The notes under the pieces are model-generated. The model searched no databases. It was given only the letters and a program-made list of their open reading frames with translations, and was not told where the DNA came from. From Melieria omissa (Eukaryota > Arthropoda > Insecta > Diptera > Ulidiidae): 64,000 nt of DNA. The DNA lies in contig OZ020267.1 of the NCBI GenBank assembly GCA_963971225.1, positions 53,151,590-53,215,589 on the forward strand, read 5' to 3'. Positions 33,959 through 45,335 of the stretch are shown piece by piece. Each line of letters begins with the position of its first letter. Positions within the stretch are counted from its first letter, which is position 1. The position numbers were made by a program, and so were the translations under genes.

Positions 33959-36052
33959 ACTGTTGTCATCTTACAACCTTCTTATGAGGAATGCATATCC
34001 CGACAAAGCAAACATTAGATGGCTTCGTAAACAAACGTGTAACAGAGCAAGAGAGATCTGTCCTTGGACAGACCAGAGCAAATGCAGGGAAGTGATCTTA
34101 CTAGAACCTACAAACCAAAAGACTGGGTCTACTGTTCAATAACTTCTGCAGAAGTTGCAGTCATGAAGACTGCAAAGAAATCGTTGAGCATCTCCTCTGC
34201 AAATGTCCGGTGCTTGCAAGAACATGCTTCTGATTCTTGGTCCAGTGCATTCTGAGCTGCTGAGCGAACCTGAAGAATAAGCCCCCAAACAACATTAGCC
34301 AATTCATCAGAGTTTGCAAATGGCTCTCAACAATGCGATGTTTATAGGTAAAGTCCCAATGGACCACATGACCCAAGTGATGATCAAGAGGCGCCAATTA
34401 ACCCAACACATCGGTGAGTTGGTTGTCATTGAAGGGACTTAGGAAGTGCCTGTTGCTGCCAGAATGAAAATTTCAACAGCTGAACAGAGACTTGCAACAA
34501 CTAAGAGAGTTCACAATTCAGTGCCACGCAGCTGATGCCTTTTTACGCTGAAAAGTCTTCGCTTAAATGTGCATTCATAAATTTGCATTTCACTCGATGT
34601 GCAACAATTGCAGCACCGCGTCGCAACGCACTCGGGCGCCATCGAAAGGGAGTACGGTAAGTGCTGGCTGGCTGGTAAAAATAGACAGACGCCTCATTGT
34701 CACTGCACTCTGGACTGGCCAAGGACTGGCGGCCGGGTGTTCCAACATTTGCGGACAATACTTTTTTGTCGCTGCTGTCAGAAATTTCCATTATAATGTT
34801 GTTGCCTTCGAACGACTTTGCTTATTCTTTGTTGTTTTTGTTGTTGTTGTTGGTGATCTCGTTTTTTGCTGACATTGGCAAATACAGCGCCTGCGATAAG
34901 CGCCCAGACAGACATAACCTCAATGTGTTGTACGCGCATTGGCTGCATCCCGGGCTGCAGCGTTTGTGCTGGGGCGCGCTTTGCTTGTTCGCAGCGTGTA
35001 CCTTTGCTGGTTTTACAAGATGTTTCCTGTCTCCCAATCGTGCCGGCACCAATATCCGGCCGCATGCTGCATGCCACAGCGCGCAACACTTTCAATTCGA
35101 TTCAATTCGGCTCGACGACGGCAGCGGCGTCGCGTAAAACGTCACGCATGCGCATAAATATTTTTATTACCGCACCGGCAAAGCGCACCGTACGCCCGGT
35201 CGCGCCGCTCGTATGTCTGTGTGCGTGAGTGTGTGTGTGGTGCACTACAAAGTTGCCACAACGACAGGCCGAGTCATTAATTTAGACATTTGCCAATCGA
35301 TTATATTAGAACGCAACGTGTCGCTGGCCGCTGGTCAGAGGTGCCCTTGCGCACGTCGCAGCCGCACGTCGCCATTTAGTGTGCACGTCGCATTGGCAGC
35401 ATTCCAGCCATTCCACTGCCAAGGCCCGCTGGCCGTACGAATTTATTGACCATCATGTGATAAACAACAATTTGCAGCTGAATAAACTTTTCTATAAATT
35501 CGCCTCGCCGCATTAGGCGTCCACAGTGCACCGCTCGTCGCTTGGCCCCCAGAACGGCCGACACTTTTATTGGCCAATGGCCTGTTTGGCCGTGTTAATT
35601 CGCCTTAAATCTGTTTAAATCTGTTGATTAGTGGCTCGTTCGCAAATCAGTATTTAATAAATTTCGCTCAGAGTTTGCTCCGAGCTGGTTGTGTTTGCCG
35701 AATTTATTCGTTCAGCTGCAGTAAATTCGGTTAAATTGTGCAAATGCCGTTAGGGAACACAGACGACACAGTGCAGTTTGTCGCTTTGTGTGATTCTGAC
35801 ATCTGGAAATTGACAGCACTTTCATTGTGCATTCGTTAGTTGCCAACAAATTAAGAGCCACTTTTGGTCGCCTCTAGGTCATCATTTAGGGCTGATTGAG
35901 TTAGGGGGGAGGAACTTTGCCCATACACTTACATAGCACATACACTTACACACACATACATAGTACATAGCTCTGATAAATTTATCAGAGGTCCGCAAGG
36001 CAGCTGAAGTAGTGATGTTAAAAGAATCGGTCTGAACGGACAATCACAGAGA
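33959..36052. other. Spacer with GC-rich island, no supportable gene
   Basis: AT-rich at both edges. 34560-35850 is GC-richer, with overlapping frames on both strands of up to 146 codons that show no protein-like pattern, plus a GTGAGTGTGTGTGTG stretch near 35224 and several TTTAAATCTGTT words near 35600. Candidate regulatory DNA. Confidence 0.35.
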
Positions 36053-36507
36053 CAGTATTGCCAGATACCTTCTTCTAATTTTGTTTTTATAATTTGCGTA
36101 ATTTTCAAGGAATTAAACTTCCCATAAAAATAAAAATATGTGCATACTATTTTAAAATTTGTTTATTGTAGCCTTTTTATTCATCTTCAGCTTAACAAAA
36201 AAAAAAACAAAACATGTAACAAATGAACTAAATAAAAAATACCGTTTTTGAGTGACAACGAGACATTTTGTAAGCTTAAAAATTGTTAATATAATAGGGT
36301 GCTTTGTTTGAGTTAAAAAAAATAATAATAATAGTTGCCAAAATATGTTTGTTGCCAGTGTTTCCAATACATCGTTATCCAAAAATCTCCCAAAAATCCC
36401 CTAACATAAAATATAAATCTCCTAAGCAATTCTTTCTCCTAAAAATTCTCCTGAAAGGCCAAGAATCTCCTAAATCTAGGAGAAAATCTCCTGAACTGGC
36501 AACACTG
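36053..36507 (-). mobile_element. hAT-like non-autonomous repeat, copy 2, uninterrupted
   Basis: The reverse complement of this block matches 19519-20579 over its whole length, from CAGTGTTGCCAG at 36507 through TCTTGGCCTTTCAGGAGAA and GTATTGGAAACACTGGCAAC to GCCAATACTG at 36053. It lacks the 521-bp mariner. The sequence AGCTTACAAAATG on the minus strand (TA at 36271-36272) is the pre-insertion site corresponding to the split in copy 1. Copies differ by many substitutions and small gaps. An 8-bp duplication is not clear here. Confidence 0.75.
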
Positions 36508-36736
36508 CGGCAGAGAAGGTGCACAACTGCGTTCTCGCAGTCTTTGTTCCAGCAGCTTCTGTAGAAGTCTTTATATAGCAAACTTAGTCTTCTGCCATGT
36601 TGACCTATGGGGCAGTGTCCAGTTATGATTCCTAAAGGTTCCTTAAACACTGTCTATGATATAATAATTAATTATTCTGCTTTTAACAGCTTCACACTTC
36701 AATTCATTAAAAACTTAATTCCAGCAATCCATTTAA

Positions 36737-37467
36737 GGGGGTGTTCTGTAGTAACAGCTCGTTTTCTTAGGTGTTTTTTGAAATTCTACTGTGAAGTAAC
36801 TATTCAATTTTTTTTATGCGGTTTTTTTTCAATGCTTTATTATACTTTTAACTACAAAATTCAGTATAAGGTTTGAAAAAATATTGATTCGTTGCTGCAC
36901 TGCAGCGCCGCAAAGTGATGCCCTCCAAAAAAACATGCGTTGACGGTTCACACGATTGCTCCAGTCTGAAACATGGAAATCGGAAAACTTTTTTTTTGTT
37001 GTAATCTATATGAGTGCGATTATCGTCCGACGGGAGCTTTTTTTGTTTTTCATCAAAATTCTCAAAATGGCGCGACTTGAAAGTAAAAAATTTTTTTTTC
37101 CCATTTTTTCAAATGAAAAAAATTTATTTAACACTAACTAATAACAAAATCGAAAAAAAAACGCTCGTCGGACGATAGCGACAACTTTTAGAAACATTAA
37201 AAAAAAAAAATTATCAAAATCCGTCTACTCAATCATTTGTAATCGTGTGAACCAGTTCGAAAAACATGGTTTCGGGAAAAACGCGTTTAAAGTTTTTTGT
37301 TCTGTGGAAATTCGGCGGAGCGCGTGACGAAACCTCCTTTACAAATGACTTTCCGGTCCGAATTCATCAAAGACCTTTTTTTATACGATAGATAACAACA
37401 TTACCTGTTGAAAAATGCAAAAAAAACAAAAATCGATTTTTTGAAAATTTTACTACAGAACACCCCC
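36737..37467. mobile_element. 731-bp TTAA-flanked MITE
   Basis: The ends are GGGGGTGTTCTGTAGTAA (left) and its reverse complement (right), bounded by TTAA at 36733-36736 and 37468-37471. TTAA duplication is the signature of piggyBac transposition, although a TA-target element cannot be excluded because TTAA contains TA. An inner inverted pair, TATCGTCCGACGGGAGC near 37020 against GCTCGTCGGACGATAG near 37163, adds a second stem. There is no transposase. Confidence 0.8.
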
Positions 37468-37472
37468 TTAAG

Positions 37473-37660
37473 ACACTTCAAGTTTCAACCAACCGCCAAA
37501 TTGATTACCTTTGATTACTTGCGGATAAATTCGCGGATCATCCGCATTTTTCCAACATCCGCATCCGCATTTTCTTGTGTGGATGTTTAATATTGAGTGT
37601 AGTGGGAATTTTTGAAATCTTGCGAATTCCTTCATATTCGAAATATTCCTGACATCCCTG
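37473..37660 (-). mobile_element. hAT terminal fragment with ATCCGC motifs
   Basis: On the minus strand this starts CAGGGATGTCAGGAATATTT, a familiar hAT-type end. It then contains repeated GCGGATG/ATCCGC words (about 37520-37570), the kind of subterminal repeats hAT transposases bind. The other end is not identified. A similar ATCCGC cluster and a BED-finger coding fragment lie at 39690-39920 on the far side of the nested block. Both may therefore derive from one hAT element that was split or rearranged. Left boundary is set only by the adjoining MITE. Confidence 0.5.
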
Positions 37661-38114
37661 CTTTTGGAATTTCCCAAAAATTTTCAGTGATGCCAATTTA
37701 ATAAAATAACTAATCTTTTTACCGCTAGAATGCCCAAGGTAGTCATTTTGACAACATTGAGATATTTTAGTTTAAATTACTTTTATTGCATCACTTTCTA
37801 AAAAAACTCTTACGTGACTTTAACTTATTTTTAAAGCAAAATGGAATAAATACATAAATTAAAAATATTGTAAAAAATTTTTACCTCTAATTTGCAACAT
37901 TTACCTTAAATGCCCAAAAGGAGTCATTTTGACTACCTGTCAAAATGACTCCCGGTCTGACCCATTGTAAGCGCTACAAAACGAAAAATAAAATTTTTTT
38001 TTTAAGTAGTAACCTTCAAAAGGTACTTGTAAAAATTGCATTACGATGGCATGGTTGCTTCAAAAGTAACAATTGTTTTAGTAAAACAACTTTACTCCTG
38101 TAAACAACAGAACA

Positions 38115-39397
38115 ATGGAAAAAAAAAGAATTTCGGGTTTTCATAAAACATTGCTTGTTGATGGGGGGAAAACACCATTGAAACCAAATCCTGGCTCGAC
38201 AAGTGTTAGCCGGTCTCTGCACTCGAAAAATCTACCATTAGTGATTGGTTTGCTCAATTTAAACGTGGTCGTACGAACACCGATGATGCGCCGCTCGGTT
38301 ACACTGGAAAACGGTAAAAAAGTCCACAAAATCGTTTTGGAAAACCGTAAAGTGAAATTGCAGGAGATAGTTGATACTATCAAAATGTCAATGGAGCGCT
38401 CGGATTTTATTTTGCATTACATTTGTCCATGAGACAGCTGTTTCCAAAATGGGTGCCGCGTTTGCCAACAGACAAGGCAATGCACCGTGCCACAAGTCTC
38501 TCGCTACGATGGCAAATTTGCACGACCTAAACTTCGAATTACTTTTGAATCCACCCTATTCCCCAGACTTGGCTCCCAGTTACCTTTATCTGTTCGGAGA
38601 CTTAAAAAAAATGCTCACAGGAAAGAAATTTGGCTCGAATGAGGAGGTGATCGCTCAAAAAAATACCTATTTAGAGGCCAAAGATAAGTCGTTTTAACCC
38701 ATTTTCGGCCTCTGGTCGATTTTTCGACCAGCCACTTTGAGGAGAGTAGCTCTGCACTTAGCCATTATATCTTTGAACATTCGATGCATAAAATAGCTTT
38801 GGTCTTTTGGTAACACCTCGAAATAATAATTTTTTTTTTTTAAGATAAATTTAGATATGTTGGCGAAGGCACGAAAAAAAGCGTTTTTTTAGTCATAATT
38901 TGAATATTCGGAAAAATATATAACCTTTTCAAATTATTGATTTATTATTGACTATTTACGATGCCTAAAGACCAAATTACCACAATCAATTGATATCCAT
39001 AAGTTTATGAAAATATTTTTAACCCTTCAGCACTGCGTACTTTTCAGTGGTCGAAAAATCGACTATTGGCCAGAAGTCGTCATGTATGTACATATGTAAG
39101 CCAACAATTTTTTGTTTTCATGATTGATTATTATTTGACTAAAACTATATACATATATTAGTTTTTATTTGAAATTCAATTTTTATTTATTTATAAAATA
39201 TTTTTGTGTAAAAAAAATACACCAAAAAAATCCAAAAGTATTCTTGATTAAGGTCCTAAATGTAAGTCCTTAAAAGGAATTAACAAAATATTGGCTATTT
39301 CTGGCGGCCGAAGATGGGTTAAAAGAAAGATGTCGAAATGTTAGAGAAGTGCTGGAATGAATGTATCGCTCTTGAAGGAAACCATGTTGATGAATAA
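38115..39397 (+). pseudogene. Mariner transposase pseudogene, internally deleted and split
   Basis: The start region and TISDWFAQFKRGRTNTDD (with a frameshift) belong to the N-terminal DNA-binding half, followed by KVKLQEIVDTIKMS. After FPKWVPRL the sequence jumps to NAPCHKSLATMANLHDLN, so the first catalytic Asp and its domain are deleted. PPYSPDLAPSYLYLFGDLKK has Tyr where the third catalytic Asp (PSD) should be. After DKSF a 621-bp TTAA element interrupts, and the C-terminus resumes as KKDVEMLEKCWNECIALEGN and ends at TAA 39395-39397. It is closest to the mariner family at 53261-54550. Terminal repeats were not identified. Confidence 0.85.
38698..39318. mobile_element. 621-bp TTAA MITE inserted in the mariner pseudogene
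   Basis: The ends CCCATTTTCGGCCTCTGG and CCCATCTTCGGCCGCCAG (minus) are inverted repeats, bounded by TTAA at 38694-38697 and 39319-39322. A second pair, GGTCGATTTTTCGACCAG near 38714 against GGTCGAAAAATCGAC near 39051, lies inside. C-rich ends plus TTAA fit a piggyBac-type MITE. Removing it restores the order of the mariner C-terminal codons, proving it is a later insertion. No coding sequence. Confidence 0.9.
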
Positions 39398-39690
39398 AAT
39401 TGAATTTCTCAAAAAAAGTTTTGTTTTCTGCCTTCGGCCGGGGACTTATCAGCCGATGTGTTATGTGTAAAGTACGCCATTATATTTAAATAAGTTCTTA
39501 TTTTAATTTTATCTCAATAAAACAATACAATCTCAACAAGTAAACAATATTGTAGTCAAATTTTAGGTAGGTCAGATTGTTGGGCATTCTAGTGTTAATG
39601 AGATTTTTTTCTTGTTAGCATTGCTATATTCCACCTTTTAGGTCAATTGGAAACGAAATCAAAACAAAACCAAACAAAACACTTAATTGA

Positions 39691-39825
39691 AACAATAATA
39701 AAAACTCGGATCAAGTTCGGTGCAAGCTCTGTTATAAAGTTTATTTACGAAAGGGTCGCGGAACCACCAGCTTGAGTAATCACTGGCAGTCTGTGCATTC
39801 GGATCAGTATTCCAAAATTAAGTAA
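39691..39825 (+). pseudogene. hAT transposase BED zinc-finger fragment
   Basis: Forty-four codons between a TGA and a TAA read CKLCYKVYLRKGRGTTSL followed by SNHWQSVHSDQYS. The spacing Cys-x2-Cys ... Leu-x2-His-x4-His is that of the BED finger at the N-terminus of hAT transposases. Downstream (39855-39915) are ATCCGCCTCCGC and GATCCGTCTCT words like hAT subterminal repeats, suggesting an internal deletion derivative that kept only the finger and one end. No RNase-H-like catalytic domain remains nearby. Confidence 0.7.
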
Positions 39826-40413
39826 TCATTTTAAAATAATTTTTTATTGTCATATACATTCGCATCCGCCTCCGCATTAAAGATGATCCGCAAAATGACA
39901 TCCGATCCGTCTCTAAAAAAGCAAACCAAGAATACTTGAATCGAATCAAACCAAACAACCACAGCAACAACTCAACACTATTAACAAATTTGGCATTAAC
40001 TTTTACGATTTGTTAGTTTTCAGGAACACATAAAAGACAAAGGTTTTCTTCAATAAATGACTTAATGAAGATCATAAACACCATCGAGGAAATAACAATT
40101 ACAACCAACAGAGGCAGGAAAACAGCGGCAGCAGTCAACAGTAGAAACTGTCTTATTTGCATGTTAAAAAATGTCATACAAAAAAATAGAAAGCAAGCAA
40201 CTTGGGAAAAAAAACACTGAAAATCGCTAAAAAGTGGTAAAAGTCGAAGGAAAAAAACAACGCTTGCCGAGGGGAAAATGAAATAAAATGTTTATGGGTT
40301 GGTCACAAATAATGTTGTCAATAAAGCGGCACGGTACGACCTTCCAATCAAGTCATCACACCACAACACAAACCGAAACTTCCAACTCCCCCAAAACGGA
40401 CAGCAGTCAGTTG

Positions 40414-40432
40414 CACACACACACACACACAC
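40414..40432 (+). repeat. (CA)n microsatellite
   Basis: Short CA dinucleotide run in spacer. Confidence 0.9.
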
Positions 40433-41908
40433 CGACAAGCATACATTTATGTGTATTGACAGCGAAGCACCGTTAAATTGTGCAGCGCAATGGCATTGGA
40501 ACTGACTGCGACTGGTGACTGGTGACTGGTGGCCGATGGCGGTGGCGGTGGCGGTTGTGTGGGGTCATTTGGGCACTTAAATCGAAAATGCCTTTAAATG
40601 GTCGGCCTTTAATTTTGTGGGCCAACACTGCGCACGCGAACGAGTTGCGTATGCACTTCATTTTTATGGCTTTTTAACAAGTTGGAACAACGAATAGAAA
40701 CGAAATTTCTTTTCATGCTTCTTCATTTACGATTTAATAACTTTATTAATCGTTTTGCTGCAGATTTTATGCGCCAACGAAAGCAGTTTAGTGCGCGCGT
40801 CGTAATCTCTCTAATGGTCAACAGACGTGGCATGCGGCTAGTTTTATGCTGGAACCCAAAAAACAATCGCACTCTTTGAAACGCTTTTACTATCCATATT
40901 CGATGCTCGAAAGTTCAATGTGAATTATGAGTTTTTATGGTTGCGAAATGGCATTGCAAATGATGGTAGAAAAGTTGTGATGCTTAAGAAACTTTCACTT
41001 TCTGGCATTCCTGCATATCCGAAACATCTGTCATTTGTTTTCAGAAATTAAACTTCCAATCTCAAAAATCAACTTGCACCAATGTCAGGAAACCAGTCAA
41101 TTGCAAATATGTCCGTTTGTACGTTTAGCCACTTCTGGTGCTCTCGTTCAACTTGTGGCTTCCATTTTTCTTTGTAGTTGCCAAACAGTTTAGAGACAAC
41201 ATTTCCATGGACCGCAACCCAGCCACATCTCGACTGCGCTGTGCTGCGTTGCTTCTTCAGCTGTCTTGAGCAAATATTGCGCGACTGCCAATAAAAAATG
41301 TTAACTGACGTTTTTCGTTTACGAAAATGTCACAAACTCACAGCAGGACTCATGCCAATACAAGTGATTTAAATTCAATAAATCATTCACAGTCGCTTTG
41401 ATTGCAGGCAGCGCCACTGACTGCCCGGTCCGTGTGCCGTAATGACAGGCGGAGCCGCGCTACGGTTGCGGCACAGTGCGATTTTAAGTCATTTCATTTG
41501 CTTAAATCACGGCGACTGCAATTTTGCGCTTTTTAACTTTCTTGTTGTTGGTCTCTCCTGCAACAGTTTTCAATTTAATTATTTTCTTTGCCTGCCGCTT
41601 GCCACGACAGACCAATGCCATTGTTGGCCGTGCAGTTTGTTCCCTTTTGCAAAATTGCATTTCTCCCCACAACTCGCCGCGTGCAGCAACGTTTGCGATA
41701 AGTCGCTGTAAAGAGGACTCTGCCATGTCGAACAGCGGCCACTGTCCACCGTCGAGTGGTGGCACTTTTGTTCGACTCTTGTCCCGGCGGCCTATAATTA
41801 AAATTGCAGAAAATTGCCAAATAGTTGAAAATATGATTTGTTGTGGTTGCAACCAAGCGACCAACGCACCCAGCCATGGACCAACTCCCGCCACTGCGGA
41901 CGCGCCTT

Positions 41909-41930
41909 GTGTGTTGTGTGTGTGTGTGTG
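41909..41930 (+). repeat. (TG)n microsatellite
   Basis: Short TG dinucleotide run followed by seven T residues; spacer. Confidence 0.9.
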
Positions 41931-43405
41931 TTTTTTTGCAGCGGTGAGTGGTCAAAGCCATTAAAATGATAGTTTCACCATTGCGAAATTTTTATTGTTT
42001 AATTAAGTTGAAAATGCGCGCCGTGTCGCGTATCATATCAGTCGATTTTCTTAAGGCTCCGCCGGCCCCAACGCAGTCGAGCTGAGGACCGCGACTGCTA
42101 CTTTAACAGCTTTTTATTAGTAAACGCCAAAGTACTGAAAATTACGGCAATTCAAATCAGCTGGCAACACCTTTGCGAAATGCACGCACTGATAAGACAG
42201 TCAGACAGTCAGCCAGTCGCTGCTGCGTCGAGTGTTGTCCAGCGTGCAAGTGCCATGGCGCGTTGTCCTCCGTGGTGTGGTGTGATGATGTTATTGTGTG
42301 TTGTAGTTGTTGTTGTTGTTGTTGTTTGCGGTGTGGCGCACTAATAAGCGCGATTATTTATATTTATTAACTTAACATGTTTACATTTTGTAAAATGAGA
42401 GTTTTAATGTGAACTTTATCGGAAATTCGCGTTTTTTTTTGTTAATTTTTCCTGCGCTTCCTTTTTTGTTTTTGCCCTCGCGATAACTGAGCGACGCGTC
42501 GTCAGTTTGTTGTGCGGCAGCCTTAATGAGGTTCGACGCTCGGTTCGAGTGCTTCAGAATCCAAGTTAACTTAATGTATTTACATGATCATGTGGCCGCT
42601 ATCGAGCGGCAATTCTTGGCTTTTTCAAGCCAAGAACCAAACCGTCGTCGTTTTGTCTTATCGGCGCATGGGCTAAAATTGTCCGACTCTGTGCCGAAAC
42701 GACCTGTTCGCGGCTGTCCTTCTTAAAAGATTACATGAACCTGTATGTTAAAGTGAAATCATATTCTGTAGCGACCGGCAGCGGTCGGTGCGGGGCGGAG
42801 CGGCCAACGCTGGCACAAAGTGTCATTGGGATATCGCGCGACATTCTTTTCGTGGCAGTTGCGTTACGTTTCATGTTCGCCTCAGGGCTCGAGAAAAGTA
42901 TCACATGACATATCGTGTGTGAAGTGTCAATTTAAATTTATTGATAACACCGTGAAATGGAGCAGCATGTCGCCGCGTGCAGTGTTGACAGGAAATAAGG
43001 AAACGAACAAATATACTATACAATAACAACAACAACAAAACATATGAATTATTCGTGATTGGTTGAAGTGTTGTTATGAAGCAAAGAAATTAATTAGGGA
43101 TTCGAATTTTGCATAGTTTTGTTTACCTAGTAAAGTAAAAAGTAACTTCCGATATGCTTAAATGTGTAGATGCAAACAAAAAAAACTCATCTCGAGAAAA
43201 TGCAATCTTCCAGTTTTTTAAACATAAAGATATAATTTCAAGACGCTTCTTTGCGTTTAATCGGTTTGTTTCTATGAAATTTAATTACAGAGATATGATG
43301 TATAGCACTTCAACTTTTCTCGAGTTTTGTATAAGATTTGCTCCGCACGTTGTCAGTACTCTTGCTCTACTAAAAAATTTGAAAATTAGACTTAGGTTGT
43401 TTTGT

Positions 43406-43549
43406 CAGTGGCGCACACAGGATTTCATTTTGGGGGATTTTTCGTACAACTTTTGAACCCAATACCATTTGAAACCATATTTTCCACCAGCAATTTTTTT
43501 TTATTTTGGGGAAGGTTTGAACCCCAAAAGCCCCCTGTGTGCGCCACTG
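43406..43549. mobile_element. 144-bp hAT-like MITE
   Basis: CAGTGGCGCACACAGG at the left is repeated exactly, inverted, at the right. The interior has TTTTGGGG and GTTTGAACCCC words resembling the CAGTGGCGG family at 29114 and 52917. No matching 8-bp flank could be seen (TGTTTTGT against ATGCATTA), so either the duplication decayed or one end recombined. No coding capacity. Confidence 0.8.
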
Positions 43550-43613
43550 ATGCATTAACACTATTTACATACATACTTAAGTACATACAACTCTTTTGCA
43601 AACCAATTATTAA

Positions 43614-43894
43614 GGGGGTCTCACTATGTAATATCTCATTTCCGAGCGCTATATTCAAAAATTGATTACTAGAAAACTACAAATGATTTCGGGAAGCAGT
43701 TTTTTGTAATGGACGCAGTGAAGGACATGTAGCGGTCACATACGTCATTTTTATGAAAAACCAAAAAACCTATGTAAAGTTCAATAATGAATGATAACAT
43801 TACAAAAAACTGCTTCCCGAAATCATTTGTAGTTTTCGAGTAATCAATTTTTGAATATAGCGCTCGGAAATGAGGTATTACACAGTAAGAACCC
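43614..43894. mobile_element. 281-bp TTAA MITE with roughly 100-bp inverted arms
   Basis: Starts GGGGGTCTCACTATGTAATA; the reverse complement of the right end is GGGTTCTTACTGTGTAATAC. The arms stay closely paired for about 100 bases, through CATTTCCGAGCGCTATATTC and GATTTCGGGAAGCAG. Flanking TTAA at 43610-43613 and 43895-43898 gives the target duplication. Its GGGG start is shared in style with the element at 36737-37467. Its transcript would form a long hairpin. Confidence 0.9.
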
Positions 43895-43929
43895 TTAACT
43901 ACTCTATTTCTTGATAGTTTTCGATGGCA

Positions 43930-44810
43930 AAATGATCTTTTTTTTATATTTTCGATTTATCTGATGATGTGATATTCTACTTAACCTTCGGAAAACACAC
44001 ATAATTTTACAATCATCTGGATCACTCTGGATCAATTAGACTCTGTTTACTTTTAACCGCCTATAATTCCACAACTATTGAACCTTAAACTTAAAATTTA
44101 AAACAAATTCTGATGTGTACTTTTAGTTTGACAACAATGCATTTCGCTTTGGGCAACTGCGCCATTGCAGGCAATAAGCCGCGTTAAAGAATTTCAAAGT
44201 GTTTTATTTTGGCACAATCCAGTGATACGAACTACGTTTTCGTTGGCAAGCAAAACTTTATAACAATAGGCAGCTCGGGTAAATCCGATTGTGTTTATAC
44301 TCACAGTATAAGGTCCACGATTTGATGCAGCTGAAATGTCCAGACCTTCAATAGGAAATGTGCCTCTATTCAACTGGCGAAAGCTCTCATAAAATGTGAG
44401 GTTGACATCATTGGCATCCAGAAACTGTGATGGACAGGACAAGGTTATTCCTAGCAAGCAGACTGCGAGATTTATTTCAGTTGTCATGGGAGAAGCGCGA
44501 GTTTGGCTGCGGAGCCTTGATCAGCAAGAGAATTTGCTACCTCATCTCACAGTTCATTTTAATAAACAATCGGCTGGTCTCTATCCGCATCAAACCTAAC
44601 TACTTTAGCATCAGCCAAACAGTTCAGCCAAAAATGCCTTCCAGGCAAAGCTCGATGACGTCCACAACAGGTCCCGGCCCATGACGTAAAAATCGTCCTT
44701 GGTGACTTCAATAGTCGGGCGAAAAGGTATATTTCGTTCCACAGTCGGGCACGAGTCAGTTTCATGTGACCACTTTGAACAACGGTCTGAGGCTGATCGA
44801 AAAATGGGTA
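43930..44810 (+). pseudogene. RTE-type non-LTR retrotransposon, 5' region and endonuclease, dead
   Basis: Broken plus-strand frames across 44390-44800 match an apurinic-type endonuclease as found in RTE-clade elements: VRLTSLASRNCDGQDKV in place of a D-I-I-A-I-Q-E-x-R-W-T-G-Q-G block, FGCGALISKRICYLIS, LVSIRIKPNYFSIS and VKIVLGDFNSR with frameshifts. The upstream part, including TTTTATTTTGGCACAATCCA and GTGATACGAACTA, is shared with 61620-62575 and partly with 54608-54690. Reverse transcriptase is absent. Clade assignment is from motif memory. Confidence 0.7.
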
Positions 44811-45179
44811 TATGTCTTTTTTGAGGACATCACATAAAATATTCAACATCAAATTTATTGCATCATATTTACATTCATTCAACATATAAGGACAAGTTTT
44901 CATCTCTTGTTTTAGTGTTTTCCAAATTAGTTGTAGTGTAGAGGACATGGAATTTTCATTAAAAATTATAATATATCTATTTTTCAGATATCATATGGTA
45001 ACTTTATCTATTTGGTAGAACACACATAAGGAAAAGTTTCCACCTCTGTAACTGTTGTAAATTCTTCCAAGCAAGTTGTCATCTCTTTCAAAAGAGCTCA
45101 CTTAGACCATGAATAAAGAAAGCAAAAAGACCGCACACTCATTGAACCAATTTGAATATCTCATGAAGCCTAGTCGACT
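44811..45179. other. Spacer, no gene seen
   Basis: AT-rich DNA between the RTE remnant and the next non-LTR tail. Nothing recognised. Confidence 0.4.
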
Positions 45180-45335
45180 GTAAATAGTCCTATCGCCTAG
45201 ATCGACTGGATTATCGAAGAAAAAGTTGCCCTAGTAATTCTTCCTTATTCTCGATAAAGCAGGACAATTGCCTGGAAGGTGATGTGCGTTTTCTTCATCT
45301 TTCTCGCCCATAGCGCTACGATACATAAGTACGAC
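45180..45335 (-). pseudogene. Possible non-LTR retrotransposon C-terminal scrap
   Basis: On minus, AHHLPGNCPALSRIRK and then NFFFDNPVDLGDRTIYSRLG resemble the HH..G.CPALSR.R block of the post-RNase-H tail seen at 31921-32319. One stop interrupts it. It is a short old fragment, and the call rests on this single block. Confidence 0.45.

Larger units (their letters stand above)
37723..39594. mobile_element. piggyBac-like carrier holding a nested mariner and MITE
   Basis: The left end CGCTAGAATGCCCAA and the right end, read inward on minus as CACTAGAATGCCCAA, form imperfect inverted repeats. They are flanked by TTAC (37719-37722) and TTAA (39595-39598), that is TTAA with one substitution. AATGCCCAA plus GGAGTCATTTTGACTACC words repeat near 37914, giving subterminal repeats. 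Most of the interior is a mariner remnant (38115-39397), itself split by another TTAA element (38698-39318). No piggyBac transposase is left. It is either a MITE-like carrier or two ends bracketing later insertions. Confidence 0.6.
39926..43405. other. Spacer with GC-richer island, no supportable gene
   Basis: AT-rich at first; 40480-42960 is more GC-balanced. Frames of up to 146 codons on both strands at 41500-41960 overlap and look non-coding. A GTTGTTGTTGTTGTT stretch lies near 42305, and CGGCAGCGGTCGGTGCGG near 42776. Possible regulatory DNA; nothing specific. Confidence 0.35.

Noticed and set aside
36053..36060. 8-bp target duplication for hAT-like copy 2
   Set aside because: The flanking octamers do not match well enough; superfamily support comes from copy 1 only.
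41502..41964. Paired open frames of 130-146 codons
   Set aside because: Open on both strands over the same GC-balanced DNA, with GTGTGTGT inside; no domain.
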